Shown: one piece after another, positions 1 through 14,840 of the stretch | Layout of the letters: each line of letters starts with the position of its first letter | Position numbering within the stretch: position 1 is the stretch's first letter | DNA from: Dichotomocladium elegans | Taxonomy: Eukaryota; Mucoromycota; Mucoromycetes; Mucorales; Lichtheimiaceae | NCBI GenBank assembly: GCA_025716815.1 | Contig: JAIXMN010000027.1 | Span: 62,001 to 126,000 of the forward strand | DNA: 64,000 nucleotides | Direction of reading: 5' to 3' | Notes under the pieces: model-generated | Database searches by the model: none | The model's input: only the letters and a program-made list of their open reading frames with translations | Told to the model about the DNA's origin: nothing | Translations under genes and position numbers: made by a program

Positions 1-1662
1 TAGCTTTGATACATAACCGAGGGAAGGGGTATGAGGAAGGGGCGGGCGCCATCCAATGCTGCGAGTAGTTAGAAACGTTACTGGATATATGTATTATCCC
101 AGCTTCACGTAGCAATGGCAGGGATGGTCAAGTATAAACATAAGGTGGAAGGGAGCCATTATTCTCGGGTATTAGTGGAGCAATGCACCTCTTCCCAAGA
201 TGATAGGAGGCCGGGTCTCTCGACACCAATCCAACGTATTCGCCTGAACACAGGACCCTTAGCTCGGGTGAGTTGCGATCACGTCAATGCCGGACGGAAA
301 GCATAGTTAGGTTCTTGGAAGGCCACTCAAGTTCCCGACAAAGCGTGAGCGAATGGTCAAAAAGTGGCTCAAAGCTGCGCGGTTTCGTAAACTTTTGTTT
401 TTCTTTTGCTCATATATCCTAATGAAAAGCAGCTGTAATTCAGCTTAAGATAATTCCATACAGGAGCTACATAGGATGTACATACTTGTGACAAAGGGTA
501 CGTAAATTGTGCGTAGCCATTGGACGCTTTGAATATCTTTGATTCTTTTGAAAGGTCTCTCTGAGGCAGTGCGAAGAGTGAGAGAGAGAGAGAAAGAGCC
601 GGAACTTTCAAGAGGCAAACTTGGCTCGTTAGACGAGTCGTAGAACTTGGGAGTTTTCGTGTGGTACACATTAGGAAGTGGATTAAAAAGCACGTCTAGA
701 AAGAATAAATGGAATTCTTGACATAATGACAGACATCCTTCACTAGAAAAAAAAAAGAGATCTTTTACACGAAGAATGAGTTCCATCAACGTCTGCTGCG
801 TTGATGGAACAATCGCAGTAAAGAATAAGGCGGCATTCTCGGACCTTCCCAAGCCTCGTGCCTCTTGTCGAGCAAAAAGCCCTCCGATGCTCTCCCCCCC
901 CCACACCCACCTCTGCCCGTTTAATACTTGTTGATGGACGCATATACATATCTCCAATCATATTCATCTTAATGAGAGTAACCGCCCCGAACACCAACGA
1001 TATCGTTCCAAGATCCACCTCCCCATGGCATTTTACTAAAGAAACAGAAAAGTATCCTCGAATGCTCTCTGGTGGAAAATACATATGCAATACAAAGAGT
1101 TCGTTTGAACCTCTTCAAACACATAAACCTTGTACCGTAGTACACAACCACACGCATGTATGTATATATATATATATATAATATCGGTAGGAACAACAGC
1201 GCTAAAGCGCAATAAGCTTTGTACGGAAAGCCAAATCATCCACATGATCCAGGACAGAACGGCTGAGGTGCGTGTTTTTCCTTTCCAACCGCCCACCACC
1301 ATCCCCACCGTAAAGTCTCGACCCGAGTACCCTCGACGCTGTTCTTCGAAGAGTACCATGGCTGGTGGTACAGCGACAAGAACATGACCGGTTCCCATTT
1401 TAGATCCATTCTTGACCGGTAAACAGATGTTGTCTTGTTCAGCAAGACGCAAATAAAAAGGCTAGCTACAATTATATATCAGGATATAGAAGAAAAATAG
1501 GCAATGAAAAGGTGTGTGTATGTGTATGGCTCGATATAAGACTAAACTAGGGATGAGGAAGGGATAAGGAAGATAAGCCAAAACTAAAAAAAAAAAGCTT
1601 TTATGAGTGTGTGTGTATATAAAACGGCGGGGGGTAAATAAAAAAAGAATAACGGTATGCTT
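1..1662. other. Intergenic, no gene recognised
   Basis: No open frame here resembles a protein I recognise. A TA run lies near 1156-1182 and purine-rich tracts near 580-600 and 748-762. The right part holds the 3' flank of the minus-strand Rab11 gene. I saw no tRNA or rRNA signature. Confidence 0.5.
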
Positions 1663-5831
<4,169 letters not shown>

Positions 5832-8143
5832 ATGGCGTCTATGCGTGGAGCATTGACGCGGTCGAATGCGATGATAGTGGGCACACTAGTACTGGTGTTG
5901 GGCTCAGTATTTTACCTCAAATACATGTCCGGTAAGTTTTTTTTTTTTGTGAGTCTCGGGTTACCATTGCGATTCCACAAGCCTCATTCTCAACGCTCCT
6001 TAACTACCGAATACAGCTAGCTCAAAAGAAGCCAAGCAACGTTCTATTCCTGAAAAGAAGAGAACATCAGCCGAAGAAGAACGCAACAAGGTAAGACTTG
6101 TCTAAACAAAATTTTACAGTGTGTGGTCCCTTTTGTCCCTTACCAAAACATTTTAGGAGTCGGAGACCGTTTCTGAGGATACGACCTCTGCCGCAGCCAC
6201 AACCACAGCCACAGCGACCACAACCACAACCACAATCACAGCCACCACCACATCTTTCGAACCGATTGTCCTGACCGGGCCTCCACAGGAACATGAGCCT
6301 TGCGCTAGCGAAGCTCTGGAGGAGCTCTGGTCTGTGGAAAAAATCGAGGCGTCTGACGATGAAACCGTGGTGACCGAGCCCATCGCAACAACCCAGAAGG
6401 AATTTGTCTTCACCAAGTCTGTGCAGAATGCTCAGCCTACCGTGGTCAAGGCACCCAAGGCTGCTGATAAGGCCGAACTTGTAAAGGAGCAGGAAGTCAA
6501 AACTTGCGAAACATTCAACGCGGTTGGACAGGCTGCATACAATACCGAACCAGCTAAGAAAACGATCAAAGATGCTCTTACTGCATCATCTGCTGAAAAG
6601 AAGGACACGAAGGAACAACCAAAGCAGCAGCAACAACAACAACAGATCAAGGATGATGTCCTCGTAGAAAAAAAGAACATCGTCGAAAACAAGCCTGTTC
6701 AGGAAGAACCCAAGTTACCTTCTCAGGATATCCCTTCACCCACTCGGCGTGAAGACGTAAAGCAGCGACATGTTGTGACTGAGACCCTGTTCAAAGAAAA
6801 AACGATTACAGCACCGGTTGAGAAGGAATCTGAAATTCAGCCACAACGTATCGTAGTACTTACGGAGGAACATGACATACATAAGCACCAGATCATGATC
6901 GAGGAAACTGTTGAGGAAAAGAATCCTGTCACTCTCGACCGATCGACGGAGAACGAGCATGAGGAACATGTTCAATTCGTCATGGTCCTTACGGAGGACC
7001 AAGATCTAAAGAAGCAGCAACAACAATACCTGGTTGAATCCGAGGTTGTCAAGGACGAGCAGACCTCAGCTGATGCTGAGCCTGTAAAGGAAAGATCTGA
7101 ACCACGCTTACAGACTAGTCCGCCAGCTTCTGAAGAAGCTGCTGTAAAGCAGCAGGAGCTAACTGGAGCGATTGTAACCGAAGGAAAGCACGTGGATACG
7201 CATGTAGAACCGACCGAACAAGAGCCAGAAGCGCCTACGCCGACCTCTGTGGCGACTGCCGAGACAGTCACGGAGGAGAAGGAGCAATACCAGGCTGAGT
7301 GTGAAGCACCTGAGCAAGACCAAGTCCCAACCAATGCTAAGCCCGTCGTCAAGGAAACATTGGAGATGGAGACGGAGAGTGCTATAATGACTACTGCTGC
7401 TGCAGAAGAAGAGATCAAACAACAACAGCAGAGTGAAACTGAATCTTCAACATTCGATGAATCTGTCTTTGGTGGCGCGTCTGAAGAAACAATTCTGCAG
7501 CATGATGACGATTCTTCGATAATCCCCCCGGCGACGTCCTCTAGCACCACGTCCCTTTGCTCGTCCGCCTCATCTAAGCATCTTTCGGACAAACAATACC
7601 CTAATACTAGCCCATCGATGATCCTCCAGACCCCCGCTAATCTCAACCATCCCAAGCCCACAAGCTACTGGGAGCAGACAAGGATCGAGCCTATGCCGCA
7701 AGCAACTGTAGGATGGCCGTTGCTTTCTGCTCAGGAGTTCAAGCCCCAATACCAGAGCAATGTCAACCTGGAGCGCAGGAGCTTTTATACTGCCGACCCG
7801 GAACATGCCATCGGAGGTCAGCTCGCGAACGCGGTACGCAAGAAGAACAAGCGTGCGATGAGAAAGCGTATGACTCGCGAAGAGCTCATTCAAGACCAAC
7901 GGCAAAGCCATAATGCTTCATTTAAATCGCGCTGCAAATTCTGGCCTAACTGCAGCAACCGGAATTGCAAGTACAAGCATCCGGTGAAGGAATGTCGGTA
8001 TGTGTTTATTATATGATAGCTGTCTTGACATCAATGGAGATAGGCCTTCTTATTTGATACATGTGTTCTTCTCTAGTGTCGGAGACGACTGCCAGTTTGG
8101 TGATCGCTGCATGTTCATCCACCCAAGTGATATCGCGGGCTAA
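5832..8143 (+). CDS. Membrane-anchored protein with C-terminal tandem CCCH (Nab2/ZC3H14-like) zinc fingers
   Basis: Exons 5832-5931, 6017-6090, 6157-7997 and 8077-8143 join in frame to 693 residues. Residues 13-31 form one hydrophobic helix (core VGTLVLVLGSVFYLKY) after a short basic N-terminus, so a signal anchor is likely. A long low-complexity middle follows, about 600 residues rich in Glu, Gln, Thr, Val and Lys with Thr-Ala and poly-Gln runs. The C-terminus has two zinc fingers: C-x5-C-x4-C-x3-H from residue 650 (CKFWPNCSNRNCKYKHP) and C-x5-C-x5-C-x3-H from residue 671 (CRVGDDCQFGDRCMFIHP). The last intron splits the first Cys-Arg of finger 2. This finger spacing is that of the Nab2/ZC3H14 family, which binds adenosine-rich RNA; RNA binding here is inferred. 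Nab2 proteins are soluble nuclear proteins, so the anchor is unusual. The start is the ATG that gives the hydrophobic helix in frame with the later exons. Confidence 0.85.
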
Positions 8144-8934
8144 TTATACTTTTGCTTTGCTTTTCCTCCCTCTCTCTCTCGCTCTCTTTTTTTTTTTTTT
8201 TTTTTTTACACATACCTTCAAGTCGTTCACATTCCCCCACTTTTTAAACTTCTTCTGTACATAACGCAAAAAAAGTATATTTATTACCGTATTTCCCTCT
8301 TTTTTGCTCATTTCGAACCCAATTTGCCAAACCTAGTGTGTAGCACGGCAATGTATCAAGGTACCCAATGCAATGCCAGATCGGAAGAGGATGGTTACGC
8401 CTTCATAATGAATGCCGAGAGAAGACAGGCTGCACCACCTTGTTTTCTGCATGCTGCTCAGTCTTGCATGCTTTTTTGTATTGTTGGAGAGGGGAACGAC
8501 ATCCATGATCAGTTGCTTCTGGTTTTCTTTTTTTCCCACCCCTTGGATCCAAGTGTCATTAGGATCTCTTAGCATACCGAATACTCATTGTTTCTCATAG
8601 ACAAGTCATTCGATTCAACATGAACAGACGTAGGATGGTATCAGTTTCTGTCTGAACGCGGTATGACATAGACAAAAGCGGTCTCATGGACGGGGTTTAA
8701 TGTCATTTCCGCTCCATGAGACCAACGGCATGATCACAAGAAGACCTGTATCTTTAACGAGCTCTTATGTTGCATGGCGTGCCGTTCCCCTTCGTTGAAT
8801 TCTTTGAGTTCCTCAATCCCAAGAAAATACATGACAAGATCGTCCGCTTCTGGAGCATGAAGCCCACATTGTGATGGGTATCCGGTTGTTTTCAGCAACG
8901 TTGATCCATTCAGAAAGGAATTTACTACAGAGTG
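8144..8934. other. 3' flank and intergenic DNA
   Basis: Holds CT and T runs (8170-8208) after the zinc-finger gene. A minus-strand frame at 8734-8982 looks somewhat protein-like but crosses the edge of the inverted repeat and matches nothing I know. Confidence 0.4.
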
Positions 8935-9188
8935 TGTCCCTAATAGATAAGAAATTCCGTAAAGAATGAAAGGCCTAGTCAATGTGTATACATCTCATTT
9001 GGAGCGGCAGTAGCATGAGTCCTTTGGCAAGGCACCAAGCGAGTAATTCAGGATGGTAAACTATCTATTTGTTATCCACATTCAAGGGAAGCCAAGCTAA
9101 GGAAAAAACAATGGGATGATCGGTTTATTCATACATTGATTTGAAATCATGGAGGCAGATTTTCGTGGATTTCATGGGAAACAGCGTG

Positions 9189-9862
9189 GATCTAATATGA
9201 CGTGGGCGATCCAATATATGAAAGGAATCTGGCTGATAGCAGGAACTTTCACTGCAGGAACCTGCTGCCACGACAAGCGTCTAGCCTGTGGCTTGCGGTT
9301 CGCCGCCCAACAGGTATACAGCTACTTGTTGACTGCGTCCAGAGAACCTCTCATGTGGCACTCAATAGAGAGAAGAGCAGGCCGCATGAGTGCCGTGTTG
9401 CTTTAAAGCAGAAGAGAGTCTTGCTTCCCACCGAGAGGAGGCCTTGTTTCTAAGAGGAGGGTCTTGATTGAAGGATGGAATATCTTTGGTTCTAGAACAG
9501 CAGGAGTTAGGCTTGTCCGTAACAGACAGTGAAGAGGTTGCTTACTCTGACATGGAAGCATAGACGGCAGGCAATGGTTGAGATCTAATATGACGTGGCG
9601 ATCCCAGACATGAAAGGAACTTGGCTGATAGCAGGAACTTTCACTGCAGGAACCTGCTGCCACGACAAGCGTCTAGCCTGTGGCTTGCGGTTCGCCGCCC
9701 AACAGGTATACAGCTACTTGTTGACTGCGTCCAGAGAACCTCTCATGTGGCACTCAATAGAGAGAAAAGCAGGCCGCATGAGTGCCGTGTTGCTTTAAAG
9801 CAGAAGAGAGTCTTGCTTCCCACCGAGAAGATGGCCTTGTTTCTGAGAAGAGGAGGGTCTTG
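9189..9862 (+). repeat. Tandem ~393-bp units, left arm (one full and one partial)
   Basis: Two successive units begin at GATCTAATATGACGTGG, at 9189 and 9582. The second stops matching near 9862, where unique arm sequence begins. Each carries overlapping open frames in several phases (for example 9149-9406 and 9202-9453) with no recognisable domain. The outer and inner unit types differ after the start: the outer reads GGGCGATCCAATATATGAAA, the inner GGCGATCCCAGACATGAAAG. Confidence 0.9.
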
Positions 9863-10318
9863 TTTCCAGAAGATAAGACGGCTGCTGCGTCTTCAGACTT
9901 GTCAATATCGGCCGCGCCAAGAAGGCGCTTATTTTGGATCTTGTTCTTGATAGCATCTGTCATGTATAGCAGAGAGAAAGAGTATATTGCTTCAGCCGCT
10001 CTGATTTGCGGCAATGGACCAAGCGATTACTGCTGCATTATCATTATGGATTGTGGAGGTAATGAAGAAGTGAAGAAGTGTGCTGTCGAATGAAAAAATA
10101 GGCACGTGCGTTTTATTAAGGAGCCTGCTTTAATGTCATTGGTTTAACAGTACTGAACTAGCCATTTTTCTACTCGACTCGTTCTCACGGCGCAGTTCAA
10201 AACTTCCAAGCGCGTCGCATTATCCTCAATACAATCGTCCCATTTATCATGACGTACAAGAAATTTAATCCAACGCAAAAAATCGCTTCATCATCGATGG
10301 AGATCATTTCTCTTTTTC

Positions 10319-10518
10319 GTGGCATGAAGTACGTAGCACGGAAGCGAAAAACGAAACCGTGTGAATGCGAGCAGATAACCGTCCCAAAAGGAGTAATGGT
10401 CATGCGGTGTCGGATTCAATCACCGCCTCGGAACGGCTGCCGACAGTGCTGGCTGTGGAACCGTCGTTGGATATTACACACGGTCATTTCTGCTTCACTG
10501 TTGCTCTCTACCAGGAAA
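10319..10518. other. Unique spacer at the centre of the inverted repeat
   Basis: About 200 bp that are not mirrored lie between the arms. The boundary is a run that is CTCTTTTTCG on the left and CGAAAAAAGAG-like on the right. No gene or RNA motif is recognised. A spacer of this size would form the loop if the arms paired. Confidence 0.8.
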
Positions 10519-10970
10519 AAAGAGAAATGATCTCCATCGATGATGAAGCGATTTTTTGCGTTGGATTAAATTTCTTGTACGTCATGATAAATGGGACGAT
10601 TGTATTGAGGATAATGCGGCGCGCTTGGAAGTTTTGAACTGCGGCGTGAGAACGAGTCGAGCAGAAAAATGGCTAGTTCAGTACTGTTAAACCAATGACA
10701 TTAAAGCAGGCTCCTTAATAAAACGCACGTGCCTATTTTTTCATTCGACAGCACCTTCTTCACTTCTTCATTACCTCCACAATCCATAATGATAATGCAG
10801 CAGTAATCGCTTGGTCCATTGCCGCAAATCAGAGCGGCTGAAGCAATATACTCTTTCTCTCTGCTATACATGACAGATGCTATCAAGAACAAGATCCAAA
10901 ATAAGCGCCTTCTTGGCGCGGCCGATATTGACAAGTCTGAAGACGCAGCAGCCGTCTTATCTTCTGGAAA

Positions 10971-12037
10971 CAAGACCCTCCTCTTCTCAGAAACAAGGCC
11001 ATCTTCTCGGTGGGAAGCAAGACTCTCTTCTGCTTTAAAGCAACACGGCACTCATGCGGCCTGCTCTTCTCTCTATTGAGTGCCACATGAGAGGTTCTCT
11101 GGACGCAGTCAACAAGTAGCTGTATACCTGTTGGGCGGCGAACCGCAAGCCACAGGCTAGACGCTTGTCGTGGCAGCAGGTTCCTGCAGTGAAAGTTCCT
11201 GCTATCAGCCAAGTTCCTTTCATGTCTGGGATCGCCACGTCATATTAGATCTCAACCATTGCCTGCCGTCTATGCTTCCATGTCAGAGTAAGCAACCTCT
11301 TCACTGTCTGTTACGGACAAGCCTAACTCCTGCTGTTCTAGAACCAAAGATATTCCATCCTTCAATCAAGACCCTCCTCTTAGAAACAAGGCCTCCTCTC
11401 GGTGGGAAGCAAGACTCTCTTCTGCTTTAAAGCAACACGGCACTCATGCGGCCTGCTTTTCTCTCTATTGAGTGCCACATGAGAGGTTCTCTGGACGCAG
11501 TCAACAAGTAGCTGTATACCTGTTGGGCGGCGAACCGCAAGCCACAGGCTAGACGCTTGTCGTGGCAGCAGGTTCCTGCAGTGAAAGTTCCTGCTATCAG
11601 CCAAGTTCCTTTCATGTCTGGGATCGCCACGTCATATTAGATCTCAACCATTGCCTGCCGTCTATGCTTCCATGTCAAAGTAAGCAACCTCTTCGCTGTC
11701 TGTTACGGACAAGCCTAACTCCTGCTGTTCTAGAACCAAAGACATTCCATCCTTCAATCAAGACCCTCCTCTTAGAAACAAGGCCATCTTCTCGGTGGGA
11801 AGCAAGACTCTCTTCTGCTTTAAAGCAACACGGCACTCATGCGGCCTGATCTTCTCTCTATTGAGTGCCACATGAGAGGCTCTCTGGACGCAGTCAACAA
11901 GTAGCTGTATACCTGTTGGGCGGCGAACCGCAAGCCACAGGCTAGACGCTTGTCGTGGCAGCAGGTTCCTGCAGTGAAAGTTCCTGCTATCAGCCAGATT
12001 CCTTTCATATATTGGATCGCCCACGTCATATTAGATC
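10971..12037 (-). repeat. Tandem ~393-bp units, right arm (two full and one partial)
   Basis: Reverse-complement copies of the left-arm unit, with GATC landmarks at 11248, 11640 and 12034 (periods 392 and 394). The outermost copy is the outer type and the two inner copies are both the inner type. The extra unit on this side is therefore a duplicated inner unit. Confidence 0.9.
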
Positions 12038-12291
12038 CACGCTGTTTCCCATGAAATCCACGAAAATCTGCCTCCATGATTTCAAATCAATGTATGAATA
12101 AACCGATCATCCCATTGTTTTTTCCTTAGCTTGGCTTCCCTTGAATGTGGATAACAAATAGATAGTTTACCATCCTGAATTACTCGCTTGGTGCCTTGCC
12201 AAAGGACTCATGCTACTGCCGCTCAAAATGAGATGTATACACATTGACTAGGCCTTTCATTCTTTAAGGAATTTCTTATCTATTAGGGACA

Positions 12292-14840
12292 TATCAAATG
12301 CAGCTTTAATAACTATCAAAAACACTAGATTATTAGACGAGACCGAGATTGGAACGAGCTTCATCATGCCTGACAAACAACAAGGTCTGTCTTCTGTTAT
12401 ATATTTCATCGCTGTAACTACAGTTCATTTGACGTTTTTATGGTCGAGGGAGAGCGCATTTACTAGCTTGTTGTTAGCTTATAATTTCTATTTATTCAGC
12501 TTCGCAAAGAGCTCCATATATTATCCTCGGTACTATTTTATCTGGAAATCTAGATAACACAAATACTGTATGTGATAGGAGATATGAGGTAGCTGTTTTC
12601 GACATGATAAACACTTGGTAGTAGAATAGCACCAGGAATGAGAAGACCATAAGACTAGCGAATCCCTCTTGCGATAGATAAGAGTATTGATACCTAGTGC
12701 AGCGCAGAAATGAAGCTAAGACGTTGTACTCACGTTTGTAATTGTGATGACGAGATACTTGGCTATTGGATGACACCCAGTGACTCACTAACAGGAAAAC
12801 GTTCAAGTGTTCCACTTGATTCAGCCCTTAATTAATGCAACGCTTTGGCTACTTCCCCACCAGTTTGGAATTGAGTAGAGACCACTAATGAAGTACCTAT
12901 TTCCTACTAGTTCCGTGGACGTACGCAGGCCGATGGTCATTGTTATAAATGCGGCGCAAGGGGATAGGAGGATGAATTAGGCTGATGCGCGTGGCTGCAG
13001 CGATTTGCGGAGAGAACATGAGTGCTGATAGCAGCTATTTGCACTATCTCACAGACAGGAACGCTGAACCTTTTCTTCTAACGGTTGCAGTGCATGCATA
13101 ACTTACATACTCGTTGCTCATCTGCAAGTTCTGTGTATACTCAGCAGTTTATACATGTCGTTACAAGGCGCTAAAAGTTAAGTTCAATACGTAGGCGGTT
13201 GCACAAGCAACAGCTCGCGTGACATTGCAGCAACAGCATCCCTGCGTGCCGCTTCGACCATCTTGTCGAACGACGAGCAGCTCATTCAGCCCAGTATACC
13301 CTCGTACAACGGAGCAGCAGAGGCAACCGAATAGTGGGACTTGCCTCTTCGAGATATCGATAGGGTAACGATAAAGATCAAATTAGCCATACATCACACC
13401 CTTAGAAGTAGCGGATCGGCGACAGAATCAGTAGTAAGTAAGACTATTTAAGGTCTTTCTCTATTAAAACGGAATATATCACATTTATCCGAAGACATCA
13501 CTAAAAGTAGTGAATCAAGTGGCGGTACCGCCGGCGTCATACTATAGTCACCAATTGCTCTATCTTCGTCCAACATCTGCACCAAGCATGCCGTCTAGAA
13601 AGACGCCCGCTTATGGCATTTCTGTGGGACGAAACGAACCACTGGAACCAGCATCGTACCCGAAGAAAGATCAAGTTCCTCTCTTATCTCTGTGAGTGAA
13701 ATGCTCCGATATGTCCCACATTGATATTCGTAACATTTATCTTTACCAAAAGGAAGAATCAGACAGCACACATACCCTTTCTATGCTGTGATCAGAGAGA
13801 ACACATACGAAGGTTGTTGACCATTCTGAAATGAGGCGCAATAAAATGAACGCTATCAACAATAAATAAAAATGTCACAGATCATCATCAGAACATAAAT
13901 CCGACAAGTCTTCCCATTGCCAACAAATCCAGAGCGGAACCGCCCGAAGACACTACTCCCCTCCAGCAATTCTGAGAATAGTCGGGTCATTGCCGAAATC
14001 GGCAGAAAAGTGAGGAAGCGAAAAAAACGGGATGGGGGAAGGGGACAGATGTGAGGAGGGATGAGCGACCTTCGCCATGCATGCCGATTTAAAAAGAAAG
14101 GATAACATTGGAGCGCCAAGCGCTTCGTTCGCAGGCTGTTTCGGTTTGGTGATGTTCGTGTTGCCAAAGTAACTGTGGATGCTGATAAGTCCATGACGCT
14201 CCCTCGCTTCTTCTCAACACTAGCTACATCTGCTGAGAGGAAATGAAATCAAAAAGGAAGCTGGTTTAATATCAGAATAGAATATGACTTGGTATAAGAA
14301 CACCTGTGGCGGTGGCGGCGGCCGGAGCCCTCCCCCGCTGTGCCTCACAACATGTGCGTAGCATCTTACACAAATAACACGGCCCACTTTATTTTTTTCT
14401 TCGCTCTTCTTTTCCCTTTCACTGTTCTCTTCTTTTCCTTCTCTTTATCTTCTTGAAAGTCCACAAGCCAGCCCTGGTACCAACCACAAGAAAAAGATAG
14501 CCAAACACGTCGGTACACTACCCTCACACGCTATACACACACTCAGAGAAAGCAAAAGCTTCGTATCACGCCTGCACATCTTTGCAACACACTTTCCAAC
14601 GGGCGATAAACATATACACACGCGCACACCGAGAACAGACAAAGTCATTCGGAACCCCATTGATCTGCGCAACACAGTTGTCGACTACGGACGATCAGCG
14701 CACGCATAAAAAAACCACACCCACATACGCACCAAACTCAGTCGTCCAAAAGAGGATCGTCTCTAGCTGCTTTGTTTATATTGTCACCACCTAAAAATTT
14801 TCTCGCTCACACGCTTTACGTATAAACCTTTCTCGCTTGG
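12292..14840. other. Intergenic
   Basis: No intact gene is recognised. The degenerate frame 13155-13451 is listed separately. Pyrimidine-rich DNA at about 14390-14455 and a CA-rich stretch up to 14740 lie just upstream of the kinase start and are probably its promoter and leader. Confidence 0.45.
13155..13451 (+). pseudogene. Possible degraded coding fragment
   Basis: One frame starting with ATG reads 99 codons with two internal stops (after 8 residues and again about 53 codons later). The stretches between look protein-like, for example SNSSRDIAATASLRAASTIL and WDLPLRDIDRVTIKIKLAI. I do not recognise the family. Introns that would remove the stops are not evident. It may simply be chance open sequence. 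Confidence 0.25.

Larger units (their letters stand above)
8935..12291. repeat. Giant imperfect inverted repeat (foldback structure)
   Basis: The sequence from about 8935 to 10318 reappears as its reverse complement from about 10519 to 12291. Both outer ends begin with the same string (TGTCCCTAATAGATAAG read inward) and the flanks outside it differ. The arms differ by only a few scattered substitutions and single-base indels, for example near 10079/10753 and 10190/10645. The one large difference is an extra ~392-bp internal unit in the right arm, so the arms are about 1.38 and 1.77 kb. No transposase, reverse transcriptase or other known domain is encoded. I see no clear target-site duplication. 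Candidates are a foldback-type non-autonomous transposon or an inverted segmental duplication; an assembly artefact is less likely because the arms are not identical. Confidence 0.93.

Noticed and set aside
445..957. Minus-strand open frame of 170 codons
   Set aside because: No recognisable motif, competing open frames on the other strand, and composition driven by simple purine/pyrimidine runs.
6972..7661. 229-codon open frame antisense to the zinc-finger gene
   Set aside because: It is the shadow of the Glu/Gln/Thr-rich coding repeat and is full of Ser/Cys/Val runs with no domain.
9149..12077. Repeated 85-116-codon open frames in the inverted repeat as real genes
   Set aside because: They occur in several overlapping frames on both strands because the unit lacks stops by chance; no conserved domain or splice structure is seen.
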